From Pseudogracilibacillus sp037072025 (GTDB lineage: Bacteria > Bacillota > Bacilli > Bacillales > Amphibacillaceae), in NCBI RefSeq assembly GCF_037072025.1, contig NZ_JAXHDD010000019.1, positions 5,891 to 69,890 on the forward strand: 64,000 nt of DNA, read 5' to 3'. Under the pieces are notes generated by a model. The model made no database searches. It had not been told where the DNA came from and saw only the letters and a list, made by a program, of their open reading frames with translations. The position numbers were made by a program, and so were the translations under genes. Within the stretch, counting starts at the first letter, position 1, and each line of letters begins with the position of its first letter. This document shows, one piece after another, positions 1 to 8,446 of the stretch.

Positions 1-94
1 TATAAGCCATCATCATATTGGCATCTTTTTTCTCAAAGTCAAAGTCAGTCAATACATTGCCATGTTCATCTTTTTCTACTGCTATATCACTCAT
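1..94 (-). CDS. cbaA: Cytochrome c oxidase (b(o/a)3 type) subunit I, N-terminus only
   Basis: Only the first 31 codons are inside the window (start MSDIAVEKDEHGNV); the gene runs off the left edge. The ATG at 92-94 has a good GAGGAG site just upstream. Identity rests on position: it directly follows a CuA-bearing subunit II gene and a small subunit IIa gene on the same strand, the usual order of ba3-type terminal oxidases in Bacillaceae. Subunit I would carry the haem-copper centre that reduces oxygen at the cell membrane. The visible part is too short to show haem ligands. Confidence 0.7.
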   Translation of the reverse strand, partial: MSDIAVEKDEHGNVLTDFDFEKKDANMMMAY

Positions 95-109
95 AGTTGA
101 TACTCCTCT

Positions 110-580
110 CTAAACATCTTCCACAACAATTTTTCCATACATCACTTCATGACCTATTCCACAATATTCATGACATAAAAATAAATACTCCCCAGGTTCA
201 TGAAAGGTTTGTGAATATTCCGCGACATGTCCTGGAACAAGCATCAAATTTGTTGGAGTTCCAGGTATATGGAAACCGTGAACAACGTCTTTTGTTGTAA
301 CCTCAAAATGAACTGTCGATCCGACTGGTACAGTAATTGTATTTGGATCATAACCAAACACAAAAGAAAGAATCGTAGCTTTATATTCATTTGGACCAAT
401 TTGTTCAAGACCAGGATTATCAAACGGCGCTTGTGCCTCGACTTTGTCTGGCTCAATCGTCGTCTGCATCCCATCAGGTGGATTCAATCCCATCCCAACC
501 GCCATCACACCTGTAATTATTAAAAATAAAACGAGCGATCCAGAACCAATCGCTAGCCATATTTTCTCAAGTTTAGGCAT
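110..580 (-). CDS. cbaB: Cytochrome c oxidase subunit II (CuA domain), ba3 type
   Basis: A 156-residue protein with one N-terminal membrane helix (about residues 8-28) and an extracytoplasmic cupredoxin domain. The CuA signature CHEYCGIGHEVM is visible near the C-terminus, with an upstream histidine in the VVHGFHIPG segment. It takes electrons from cytochrome c and passes them to subunit I. The open frame extends 33 codons further upstream, but the start at 578-580 (MPKLEKIW) matches the family and has an AAGGAG site, and the longer frame would overlap the subunit IIa gene. The length fits short ba3-type subunit II proteins rather than the long caa3 form fused to cytochrome c. Confidence 0.9.
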   Translation of the reverse strand: MPKLEKIWLAIGSGSLVLFLIITGVMAVGMGLNPPDGMQTTIEPDKVEAQAPFDNPGLEQIGPNEYKATILSFVFGYDPNTITVPVGSTVHFEVTTKDVVHGFHIPGTPTNLMLVPGHVAEYSQTFHEPGEYLFLCHEYCGIGHEVMYGKIVVEDV

Positions 581-599
581 ATTAAATATAACTCCTTCA

Positions 600-743
600 T
601 TAAAATGTTGTAATATAGTAATAAAAAATTCCAAACCATGACAACATGATAAAAACCCCGATAAAAATAACAGTAACAAACGTACCTTTTAATCTCTCGT
701 CGTATTGTTCTGCAGATGATTTTTCATCAGTTTGTTTACCCAA
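600..743 (-). CDS. Small membrane subunit IIa of ba3-type oxidase
   Basis: A 47-residue protein (MGKQTDEKSSAEQYDERLKG then one hydrophobic helix ending YYYITTF). The start is taken as TTG at 741-743 because an AGAGGGAG site lies 5 bases upstream; an in-frame ATG at 759-761 has no ribosome site. Its TAA overlaps the in-frame upstream region of subunit II. Single-helix subunit IIa proteins are known partners of ba3 oxidases, so this is probably the first gene of the operon. The assignment comes from size, topology and position. Confidence 0.75.
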   Translation of the reverse strand: MGKQTDEKSSAEQYDERLKGTFVTVIFIGVFIMLSWFGIFYYYITTF

Positions 744-883
744 TTTATCTCCCTCTCTCATACGTAAATACTATTGGTAGTATGTGTAAAAAACTTCCTA
801 ATATTCACATTTTATTAAAAAACGTCCTTCATAAATCGATTTAACTTACTCGCGCCTACACTCCACTGAATAACTTCGCAATA

Positions 884-906
884 AAAAAACGACCCTTTAG
901 GATCGC
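884..906 (-). terminator. Rho-independent terminator after copA
   Basis: On the minus strand CGATCC-TAAA-GGGTCG forms a short stem followed by seven T. It lies 13 bases past the copA stop codon. Confidence 0.75.
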
Positions 907-918
907 TTCATGAACATC

Positions 919-3120
919 TCATATTTTTACTCGCTTTAGCCGCAATGAATTTAGCACTACCGAGATAGAGCTAAACGCCATTGCAGCTCCTGCCAGCCAA
1001 GGAACTAAAATACCAAACATTGCAAATGGAATCATCGTTACATTATATAAAAAAGCCCATACAAAATTTTGTTTTATGTTGATCATCGTTTTTTTACTTA
1101 TCTGAATCGCATCAACTAATCGATGCAAATCTCCCTGTATAATCGTTACATCACCTGATTCAATTGCAACATCTGAACCTGTCCCTAAAGCAACACCGAC
1201 ATGACTTACTGCAAGTGCTGGCGCATCATTTATCCCATCACCAACCATGACAACATGATGACCGTTTTCCTTTAACTTCTCGACAATTTTCGCTTTATCA
1301 TTCGGCGTACATCCTGTATATACTTTTTTAATTCCTACTTTTCGAGCAACTGCTAACCCTGCTCTTTTATGATCACCCGTTAACAAAATAATCGGATATC
1401 CCAGCTGTTTTAACCGTTTCACCGCTTGAATTGAACTTGACTTTATTTCGTCAAATACACCGATCATCCCAGCGAAACTCCCATCCACATACACTACCAT
1501 TACTGTTTTTCCAGCATTTTTCAGTAACTCCTCCTGTTTCAAAGCTCTTTTAGGCAGAGAAAAACCATTCTGTTCAAAGTAAGCAGAGCTTGCAATGACT
1601 ACCTCGTGCCCATGAACAACTGCTTTTATTCCATATCCCGGTATATTTTTGACGTGCTCGGCCTCTTGAAAAATATCCACGTGCGAGCTTGCCTTATTAA
1701 CAATTGCTCTTGCTACTGGATGATCTAACGTATGTTCTACCGCTCCAATATATTGCATAAATTTCCTTGATTCCATTTTTTCAATAAATATATCTGTAAC
1801 TTGTGGAACACCCTTTGTAATCGTACCCGTCTTATCAAGAACGATATAATCATTTTTTCCAAGCAATTCTAGAAATCTACCTTCCTTAAATAAAATTCCA
1901 TATTGTGCTGCCCGTCCACTACCAACCATGATTGAAGTCGGTGTCGCCAAACCTAAAGCACATGGGCATGCGATAATGAGTACCGCAATAACTTTTCCTA
2001 AAGCACCATTAAAATGCCCTGGCTGGAATATAAAATACCAAGCAACAAAAGTAACTGCGGCGATCATAATAACGATCGGGACAAATACTTCCGTAATTTT
2101 ATCTGCAATATGTTGAATCGGGGCTTTTGAATTTTGCGCTTCTTCTACGATGGAAATAATAGTTGATAAAACTGTTTCTGACTCTTTTTTCGTTACCTTT
2201 ACTTTCAAAAGTCCATTTTGATTAATCGTCCCTGCATAAACTGCTGCACCAGTATTTTTTTCAATCGGAATACTCTCCCCTGTTAGCAATGATTCATCAA
2301 TCATGGAATGCCCTTCCGTGACTTGTCCATCAATTGGAACTTTTTCTCCCGGTTTAATAATCACCATATCATCTGGAACAAGCTCCTTAATATTGACTAG
2401 TTTCTCTTTACCTTCTATATATAAATTTGCCTGTTTCGTTTGCACTTCGTATAATTTTTTTAGTGCTTCTGCAGTTCTGACTTTGGTTTTTGCTTCCAAG
2501 AACCTTCCTAACAAAATAAATGTAATAATAAAAGCACTTGTTTCATAAAACAACATTGCTGATTCCGTTGCATATAAGAAGTTAGGGGTAGTAAATGTCA
2601 CATAATGACTATAAAAAAATGCAGCACTTGTACTTAACACAACAAGAACATCCATATTTGTACTGCCATTTTTAATTGCTTTCCATGCCCGGTCATAAAA
2701 TTGATATCCAATTATAAATTGAATAGGAATAGTAATGGTAAATTGAAAAAAAGGGTTTGTCAGGATAGGAGGAATATACATAAACTTTGTCCACTTAAAA
2801 TGTGCGAGCATTGCCCAAGCTAAAGGAAAAGTTAACATAGCTGAAAAGATAAAATTCCATTTTAATTTTTTTATTTCTTGATTTTTATCACCTTCAATAC
2901 GTGCTGATTTCCTTGCTTCAAATCCTAAATTATTAATTTTAGAGATTATGTCACGTAAGCTTGTCTTATTTTTATCAAAAGTAATGCTCCCTGTCTCTGT
3001 TGCGAGATTTACCGTTATTTCCTCTACTCCCTCTATTCTAGAAACTACCTTCTCAATTCTTGCCACACAAGCTGCACAATACATCCCCTTTACTTCAAGT
3101 TTTGTTTTTTCTATGTTCAT
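919..3120 (-). CDS. copA: Copper-exporting P1B-type ATPase
   Basis: A 733-residue heavy-metal P-type ATPase that pumps Cu(I) out of the cell. There is one N-terminal HMA domain (residues about 4-70) with the metal-binding GMYCAAC motif. The transmembrane CPC motif (IACPCALG, near residue 385) gives Cu/Ag specificity. The DKTGT phosphorylation site is near residue 426, with TGES in the actuator domain and GDGINDAP near residue 623. Many family members have two HMA domains; this one has one. The start at 3118-3120 (MNIEKTK) is preferred over an upstream GTG four codons earlier. No copZ or csoR gene is adjacent, which is unusual, but the oxidase operon next door is a copper consumer. Confidence 0.95.
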   Translation of the reverse strand: MNIEKTKLEVKGMYCAACVARIEKVVSRIEGVEEITVNLATETGSITFDKNKTSLRDIISKINNLGFEARKSARIEGDKNQEIKKLKWNFIFSAMLTFPLAWAMLAHFKWTKFMYIPPILTNPFFQFTITIPIQFIIGYQFYDRAWKAIKNGSTNMDVLVVLSTSAAFFYSHYVTFTTPNFLYATESAMLFYETSAFIITFILLGRFLEAKTKVRTAEALKKLYEVQTKQANLYIEGKEKLVNIKELVPDDMVIIKPGEKVPIDGQVTEGHSMIDESLLTGESIPIEKNTGAAVYAGTINQNGLLKVKVTKKESETVLSTIISIVEEAQNSKAPIQHIADKITEVFVPIVIMIAAVTFVAWYFIFQPGHFNGALGKVIAVLIIACPCALGLATPTSIMVGSGRAAQYGILFKEGRFLELLGKNDYIVLDKTGTITKGVPQVTDIFIEKMESRKFMQYIGAVEHTLDHPVARAIVNKASSHVDIFQEAEHVKNIPGYGIKAVVHGHEVVIASSAYFEQNGFSLPKRALKQEELLKNAGKTVMVVYVDGSFAGMIGVFDEIKSSSIQAVKRLKQLGYPIILLTGDHKRAGLAVARKVGIKKVYTGCTPNDKAKIVEKLKENGHHVVMVGDGINDAPALAVSHVGVALGTGSDVAIESGDVTIIQGDLHRLVDAIQISKKTMINIKQNFVWAFLYNVTMIPFAMFGILVPWLAGAAMAFSSISVVLNSLRLKRVKI

Positions 3121-3295
3121 TTCGCTCACCACTTTTTACGTATTAGTAAATTCTATTACGAGTAAGATAGCGTTAGAACAATAGTGGTCACTAAAGGAAA
3201 CATCTAAACGAAAAATTTTTATAACAAATTTTATCCATATAGATCTAAATAGAATATAATAAAGATAGTGCATTATTGAAAGGAAGCCTGAGCAC

Positions 3296-4198
3296 ATGAG
3301 GATTGAGGTAGAACTTGAAGAATTAAAAAGCATGGAGAAATATAGTCCCGAAAAGCTTTTAGAAATATTAGCAGAGAATCAACAAAAAATTGAACAAAAT
3401 CAATACTATGATGAACAGCAAGATAATGTCCGGAAAGAATATTATTATCATGAAATTTCCAAAAATAAATCAGTCGGTGTAACATTATTTCACGCGTACC
3501 ATCAACTCGTTACAGAAACACATCTACATAAATATCCTTATTCGATTAGCAAAAATCAATATTTATACACTTGGGTTGATCTCCAGTCTAATGGTCAACT
3601 TAAAACTATTTATTCTGGTAAAGAAAGAACACCCGAGCGATTAATCAAGGAAGACTTTGCAACGATCGACCGTCGTTTTAAGAGATATCTAGAACTAGTT
3701 GAAATGCATGATATTATGAAGGATAGATTACTAGAACATCTTCGCCAAATTTCTAGACAACATAAATTCAATACAGAACATGTTGTCCCTCAGTCTTGGT
3801 TTCGAGCTAAAGAACCGATGAAAGGTGATTTGCATCATCTTTTCGTTTGTGAGCCAAGGTGTAATAGTCTCAGATCCAATTATCCATATTATGAACATCG
3901 GGATGAGGACCCATCAAATTTCTGCGGTTTTTATCAATTGAACCGATTTGAACCAATGTACGGAAAAGGAGTTGTTGCTAGAGCAACCCTTTATTTCTTA
4001 TTACGTTATCCAACAAAAATAACGAGGAGATTCAAAAAAACGATTGATCTTCCATTACTTTTACGTTGGCATGAACAATATAACGTGACGACATATGAAA
4101 AGCATCGAAATATGGCAATCTTTGAAATTCAAGGGAATCGGAATCCATTTATTGATTTTCCTGAATTGGTAACGAAAATTTCTTTTCCTCGGAATTAG
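3296..4198 (+). CDS. Endonuclease I family nuclease (beta-beta-alpha-Me fold)
   Basis: A 300-residue protein with the endonuclease I signature from about residue 159: EHVVPQSWF, then GDLHHLF and CNSLRSNYPY. These match the His-metal nuclease core of the EndA/NucM/Bsn group, which cleaves DNA or RNA without sequence specificity. Most Gram-positive relatives are secreted, but the start here (MRIEVELEELKSMEK) is charged and has no signal peptide. The protein may therefore act inside the cell or on release by lysis. The start codon has a GAAAGGAAG site and no better alternative. It is divergent from copA and ends at a strong terminator. Confidence 0.85.
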   Translation: MRIEVELEELKSMEKYSPEKLLEILAENQQKIEQNQYYDEQQDNVRKEYYYHEISKNKSVGVTLFHAYHQLVTETHLHKYPYSISKNQYLYTWVDLQSNGQLKTIYSGKERTPERLIKEDFATIDRRFKRYLELVEMHDIMKDRLLEHLRQISRQHKFNTEHVVPQSWFRAKEPMKGDLHHLFVCEPRCNSLRSNYPYYEHRDEDPSNFCGFYQLNRFEPMYGKGVVARATLYFLLRYPTKITRRFKKTIDLPLLLRWHEQYNVTTYEKHRNMAIFEIQGNRNPFIDFPELVTKISFPRN

Positions 4199-4221
4199 TT
4201 CCTGTTTCGAACGATATTACG

Positions 4222-4261
4222 AAAAGAGCCAAATCCATACTTTGTGATAAGGCTCTTTTTT
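4222..4261 (+). terminator. Terminator after the endonuclease gene
   Basis: AAAAGAGCC (4222-4230) pairs with GGCTCTTTTT (4251-4260), followed by more T. It lies 24 bases after the stop codon. Confidence 0.85.
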
Positions 4262-4785
4262 CATTACTTCCCTACTTTGAACCTTTTTCCTCTAGCTTAC
4301 AAATTACTATCAAATTTACTATCATGCAATCCTATCATAAAAACACTGGCAAGCATTTGATCATATTGATGATCGATCTCATGCAACTCTTCTATTACTT
4401 TTGTAGAAAAATGTTCTCTGCCTTTACTTGCATAATGGCTAAACTCATTCATATTTAATTGGGAAAGATAAACGAAACTTTGTTTTGTTTTTAAAATTTA
4501 AAATTCATTCTTCCATTTTGCTTTTCAGTAACAAGATAAAACTATCTTCTCAAATGAAAAAAATTGTTCAATGCATTACCTTCATGGAGTCTCTATTTTC
4601 AAACGTATCATTGTTCTTTTTGTCCAACTCAAATATTTTAATTGTCTGTTTTGCAATCGTGCCATTTCGCCTTAAATATAGTAAGTAATAAACAACCTCT
4701 AACATAATTTTAGGATCAATTATAAGAATATGATGTGCTCTCTTGGATTATACCGGTAAATTTCTATTCTACTCTTACAATACGC
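4262..4785. other. Gene-free stretch containing a ctaG remnant
   Basis: About 520 bases without an intact gene. The part nearest 4280-4358 is a decayed copy of a ctaG 3' end (separate entry). A run of about 55 open codons on the minus strand leads into that remnant (reading ...EELHEIDHQYDQMLAS), but it has no start signal and I do not recognise it. The remainder is AT-rich with nothing I can support. Confidence 0.5.
4280..4358 (-). pseudogene. Remnant of the 3' end of a ctaG-like gene
   Basis: This stretch matches 10342-10420, the 3' end of the intact ctaG-like gene at 10298-11125, over about 80 bases at high identity by eye. Shared blocks include CTCTAGC, ATGCAATCCTATCATAAAA and AGCATTTGATCATATT. 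The reading YDQMLASVFMIGLH parallels YDQMLAGFFMIGLH of the intact gene, then goes out of frame and stops. It lies just downstream of another ctaG-type gene on the same strand, so it is either the debris of a duplicated copy or an old recombination scar. Confidence 0.75.
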
Positions 4786-5562
4786 TTACGTTATACTAAC
4801 TGCTGTAGTTCGAGGACGAGTAGACGTATACCACTGATAAAACAAAATAATGATAATAATAAGATCTATTGCATCTCCTCCATAGTACATGAGCATTCCA
4901 CCTATCTTTGCTTGTAAAGGATCTACTCCGTTTGGTGGGGTTGCATAAATATACTTTGAAAGAATTCCATGTCCTGCTAAAGCAATAACAAAAACAATCG
5001 TGCGATTTAAAAAACTAACTTGATGAGGCACTGGATCAATATAAATTAAAGAAATTGTAAATAGATACCCTACAAAAAACACATGCAAATGAATGAGTAC
5101 ATGGATAATTGTACTATGTAACATCATTTCATATATAGGACTCGTGTACAGAATCCATAATCCCCCAATATTTATTATCGTAGCAACAAGAGGATTCGTA
5201 TAAAAACGAAGAATCCGACTTCTTAACACACGCGTAACTCTACGTGCGGCTTGTACTGGAAGGATGCGTAGTAATAATGTCATTGGTGCAGCGACTGCTA
5301 AAAAAATAGGTCCTAACATGCCAAGCAGTAAGTGTCCGGCCATATGCCAAATGAAATTTTCGTGAGACGCTTGAGCAATCGGACCAATTACCGAAATTGC
5401 AATACAAATAACACCTAATATCCAGCAAACTACTCGATATAGTGGCCATTTTCTATATGTTTGATTTGATCTTTTAACTGCATAACCATACCCAATTATT
5501 AAACTTATAAATATACAAAGCAAAAATTCTTCCAAAATCCATCCACCTATGTAGCTACTCAT
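4786..5562 (-). CDS. ctaG: Cytochrome c oxidase assembly protein, CtaG (caa3_CtaG) family
   Basis: A 258-residue polytopic membrane protein of the CtaG family, which helps assemble the copper centres of caa3/ba3 oxidases in Bacilli. Conserved features include HMAGHLLLGMLGPIFLAVAAPMTLLLR (about 75-101) and a histidine-rich helix IIHVLIHLHVFFVGYL. The start at 5560-5562 is chosen for its AAGGGAG site; a longer frame has no ribosome site. It overlaps the end of the DUF2243 gene by 8 bases, so the two are translationally coupled. The oxidase operon about 4 kb away is the likely beneficiary. Confidence 0.88.
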   Translation of the reverse strand: MSSYIGGWILEEFLLCIFISLIIGYGYAVKRSNQTYRKWPLYRVVCWILGVICIAISVIGPIAQASHENFIWHMAGHLLLGMLGPIFLAVAAPMTLLLRILPVQAARRVTRVLRSRILRFYTNPLVATIINIGGLWILYTSPIYEMMLHSTIIHVLIHLHVFFVGYLFTISLIYIDPVPHQVSFLNRTIVFVIALAGHGILSKYIYATPPNGVDPLQAKIGGMLMYYGGDAIDLIIIIILFYQWYTSTRPRTTAVSIT

Positions 5563-6025
5563 GAGTTTTCTCCCTTGTTTGATAAAGCAGTACGACTCCA
5601 ATCAAAATAATCACAATAGCAACGGCAATCCAAATAAAATCATATGGCAAAACATTCACATCATATCGGATTTGATGTATTCGCATAATCTTATGTTGTA
5701 TCGTTCCGTCGTATAACTGGAAAGCACCTGCACCAAGGAACACGCCACCCCACCATCTTTTAATACGTAAGGCGTTGCGTCTTCTCAAATCGGCAAACAA
5801 AAACAACCCACCAATTGTAGCAAACCAGCTGAATGCATGAAAAAGCCCATCTGAAATTAAACCAATATCAGTTGTAGACTTATCATAAAAATGATGCCAG
5901 CGAAGCAATTGATGGAAAACGGATTCATCAATAAAAGCAATCAATCCAACTCCGAATAAGAAACCGGAGCCCAAGTTTCGTGATGCGTAGGTTACACGAT
6001 TTTCAGCTTCTTTTGCTCTTTCCAT
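5555..6025 (-). CDS. DUF2243 membrane protein
   Basis: A 156-residue protein with about four membrane helices and conserved acidic and histidine residues near helix ends: GVGLIAFIDESVFHQLLRWHHFYD at residues 25-48, DGLFHAFSW, and AFQLYDGTIQHKIMRIHQIRYDV. This pattern matches the DUF2243 family, whose function is not established. The family is often encoded immediately upstream of a CtaG-type protein, as here with an 8-base overlap, so a role in oxidase assembly or copper handling is a reasonable inference. The AAAGGAG site is well placed before the ATG at 6025. Confidence 0.85.
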   Translation of the reverse strand: MERAKEAENRVTYASRNLGSGFLFGVGLIAFIDESVFHQLLRWHHFYDKSTTDIGLISDGLFHAFSWFATIGGLFLFADLRRRNALRIKRWWGGVFLGAGAFQLYDGTIQHKIMRIHQIRYDVNVLPYDFIWIAVAIVIILIGVVLLYQTREKTHE

Positions 6026-6146
6026 TTTAATTCTCTCCTTTAATGCCTTAGACTACAATTATGATTTACAAATAGTAAAAAACATATACTTTCATCTGAA
6101 ACACTAAAAAACGCCTCAAGAATTTTCTTGAATGCGTTTTTCATTT

Positions 6147-6430
6147 TTACGGAGATAATAAACTTGGAATTCCAGTTGATAATGGTAGGAAATAAATAAC
6201 AATTAATAATGCGATAAGCATCGACACTAAAATTGGCACCACCGCCCTCACAATCGTTTCAAATGAAACTTTTCCGACGGTTGAGGCTACAAATAAGTTA
6301 ACTCCGAGTGGTGGAGTAACAAATCCAATTGCTAAGTTCATTACAAGAATAACTCCAAAATGAATCGGATCAATTCCGATGTTGGTAACAACCGGAAGTA
6401 AAATCGGCGTTAAAAGGCTTATCTCTGCTC
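6147..6430 (-). pseudogene. C-terminal fragment of a TRAP transporter large permease (DctM)
   Basis: The frame reads LLTPILLPVVTNIGIDPIHFGVILVMNLAIGFVTPPLGVNLFVAS and then a final helix. This is the characteristic C-terminal end of DctM, the 12-helix subunit of TRAP dicarboxylate transporters, normally about 425 residues. Only about 90 residues remain. The upstream part of the open frame (MPFKVSFLGDY) is just the translated terminator hairpin of the next gene, so the homology ends near 6430. No dctP or dctQ gene is nearby. The toxin array begins exactly where this remnant is cut off. Confidence 0.8.
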
Positions 6431-6469
6431 TGATGATAATAAGTGGTTCATTTGGCATTAGGTAGTCTC

Positions 6470-6512
6470 CCAAAAAAGAAACCTTGAAAGGCATTTAGTC
6501 AATCAAGGTTTT
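6470..6512 (-). terminator. Terminator of toxin cassette A
   Basis: On the minus strand AACCTTGA pairs with TCAAGGTT across a short loop, followed by TTCTTTTTT. It is nearly identical to the hairpins at 8028-8064 and 9004-9039, each of which closes a toxin/immunity cassette. Confidence 0.8.
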
Positions 6513-6539
6513 TAAATATAATACTTAAGCCACTTATCA

Positions 6540-7109
6540 TCATTTCATTTTTTTTGATGCATTATTTAGAAATGTATTTAACTTATCACTTATATTTAAA
6601 TTAACATTTTCTAAACTATTTTTTTCGACATCTAATCTTTTAAAGTTCATTATAAAATTTTCGAAAGAGTCAGATACTAAATATATATTTTCTCCATCCA
6701 TTTCGTGAAACCAAAAATAAATTTTATTTTGCTTGTCATCTTTTGTTCCAATGCAAACTAAATCTCCTCCTGGTAAATCTGCAATAGGAATTAAATCATC
6801 TGGTAATAAATCTTTATAAAAGTTTATCTTGTCCTCAATATTATTTTCATCATTATATAATCCATAAATTGAATCTATTTCAAATTGTACTTGCTTAATA
6901 TTGTTTGATAAGTCTTTTGAAGGAATAAAGCAATAATCTTCTCTGATATAATCATTACCATAATGTTGCAGATAAAAGGAATAATCTCGAGGTAACTTTA
7001 TCTCATATTTTATTTCTAGATTATTTATATGGTCTTCATCCCAACTTTTAATAATTTCTTTCACATCAAAATCAATTATTGTTTCTAACTTCTTTTTAAA
7101 TTGTTCCAT
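6540..7109 (-). CDS. SMI1/KNR4 (SUKH) family immunity protein
   Basis: A 189-residue soluble protein with the SUKH pattern: an N-terminal helix, then LPRDYSFYLQHYGN (about 39-52), DLIPIADLPGGDLVCIG (about 105-121), KIYFWFHE and the closing FENFIMNF. SUKH proteins commonly neutralise nuclease toxins of contact-dependent and LXG systems. The start lies inside the 3' end of the HNH-type toxin fragment (25-base overlap, different frame), the tight toxin-immunity coupling expected. The gene is intact while its toxin is broken, so it probably protects against toxins of sister strains. Confidence 0.88.
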   Translation of the reverse strand: MEQFKKKLETIIDFDVKEIIKSWDEDHINNLEIKYEIKLPRDYSFYLQHYGNDYIREDYCFIPSKDLSNNIKQVQFEIDSIYGLYNDENNIEDKINFYKDLLPDDLIPIADLPGGDLVCIGTKDDKQNKIYFWFHEMDGENIYLVSDSFENFIMNFKRLDVEKNSLENVNLNISDKLNTFLNNASKKMK

Positions 7110-8010
7110 TTTTTAATACCCTCTCGTAAATCTGATGCTGAACCAATATGCAGAATATTTCCATGCAAATCAGTTGGTATTAATTCTATTACTGTGCTTG
7201 ACTTATGGTGTGGTGTAACACCCGCTTGTTTTAATAATTTCTTTGCAGCATTTTTTGATGGCAAATTATATTGTTGCTGTATTTGTTCGTACACTAATGA
7301 AAAGTCATTTGGTTTACCTGTTAATTTTCCTTTCTCAAATACTATATCACCCTCTGACCAAGGTGAAAAGTTAGGTCTTCCATTAATAAATTCTACACCT
7401 TCACCATTCAGGTTTATCAGAATACCATTTTCCATTACCAGGTTCCCCTTCCCATTTACCATTTGTTCTTGGTAATCTTGTTGTGGAATTATCTATACCC
7501 TTACCATCGACCTTAAAGTTCATATTCGTGAAACCTTTTGTCAGTTGTTCTTGAATATAATTTGGATTTTACGCGTTATAAGACTTTGGGTCATAGGCGC
7601 CTGCGAATGCTAATTCGTTTTTAGGAGTGCTGGAAAATATATTTGCTCCGGTAACAGGGCTGCTATTCTTTATACTGTTCAGCCGTGAACTGTTTTTGGA
7701 GGTTCGAATTGCTGTGCCTGTGCCTTTTCCAGGGCCGATAAATTCAACTGCGAGCGTTCCGAATACATATGTAAACCATCGTGCCTTACTCTCGTTGTCG
7801 CCTTTGACGACATTTTTAATATATGAATCTGTTAAAGCTTTGCTGATATATAAAGATGTATCTACTGGACGAAATCGTACATTTCCTGCAAAAAGAAGCA
7901 GGTGATAAAGAACATCTAACGGATTATTGTGAAGTTCATAGATCCCTTCCCCTAAATCCTTCACAACATCGTAAATACCAAGCCCAATTCCTTTATACGT
8001 ATTTGTTCAA
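7085..8010 (-). pseudogene. LXG-type polymorphic toxin, C-terminal half with HNH nuclease tip, inactivated
   Basis: Read on the minus strand this is a 5'-truncated toxin gene. From about 8010 it encodes the pre-toxin region (GIGLGIYDVVKDLGEGIYEL ... SKARWFTYVFGTLAVEF ... NELAFAGAYDPKSYNA). An in-frame TAA at 7569-7571 interrupts YNA*NPNYIQEQLTKG. The junction NMNFKVDGKG follows, then NGKWEGEPGNGKWYSDKPE. Near 7405 the frame shifts into GEGVEFINGRPNFSPW and the nuclease tip VTPHHKSSTVIELIPTDLHGNI, which resembles HNH/Endo VII-like toxin domains. Stop at 7085. Two lesions plus loss of the LXG N-terminus make it a pseudogene; the tip itself is still open over about 105 codons. Confidence 0.82.
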
Positions 8011-8027
8011 CATAACTTAACCTCACT

Positions 8028-8064
8028 CAAAATAAACCTTGAATGGCTGATAGCCGATCAAGGT
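8028..8064 (-). terminator. Terminator of toxin cassette B
   Basis: ACCTTGA/TCAAGGT hairpin with an inner TGGCT/AGCC pair, followed on the minus strand by TTTATTTTG. Closely related to the hairpins at 6470-6512 and 9004-9039. Confidence 0.7.
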
Positions 8065-8084
8065 ATAAGTTTAGGATAACGTTT

Positions 8085-8423
8085 TTATCTCTGACAATCC
8101 CTTTTCCAAACACGTTGTCCGTCAGTTAAAAAAATTGCACAAGGAGGATCATCATAAAGTGAAACTTCAATTAATGAACCTTTTTCTTGTGTTAACCAAT
8201 TATATAAACTACCTTTATTATTGCTAGGATGAGATAAAATTTTATTTACCTTGAATACGGCTGCATCATATTCTGTATAATTCATATCATCCTCTTCTAA
8301 TCCATTGTCTGTTTCGAAAACTGTATCTAGTTCACCAATAATCCTCAATCCATTTTCCCATACTAGTATCATGTCACTATCTTTATAATTTATTAATGTT
8401 CCCATTAAAGAATCATACCCCAT
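8085..8423 (-). CDS. Putative immunity protein for the Ntox50-type toxin
   Basis: A 112-residue soluble acidic protein (MGYDSLMGTLINYKDSDMILVWENGLRIIGELDTVFETDNG ... WKRDCQR). I do not recognise a named family. It begins 23 bases after the end of the Ntox50-like toxin frame and ends just before the cassette terminator, the usual place of the cognate immunity gene. The start at 8421-8423 is preferred because GAGG lies 6 bases upstream; an in-frame ATG four codons earlier is possible. The function is inferred from position only. Confidence 0.65.
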   Translation of the reverse strand: MGYDSLMGTLINYKDSDMILVWENGLRIIGELDTVFETDNGLEEDDMNYTEYDAAVFKVNKILSHPSNNKGSLYNWLTQEKGSLIEVSLYDDPPCAIFLTDGQRVWKRDCQR

Positions 8424-8446
8424 ATGCATCCTCATTTCTTTTGTTT

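Noticed and set aside
3231..3260. Promoter for the endonuclease gene (TATAAT at 3255-3260).
   Set aside because: The -10 box is perfect but no recognisable -35 hexamer lies 16-18 bases upstream, and the region is AT-rich.
4485..4688. 67-codon + strand frame in the gene-free stretch.
   Set aside because: No ribosome site, AT-driven Phe/Ile/Lys/Ser composition and location inside a decayed region.
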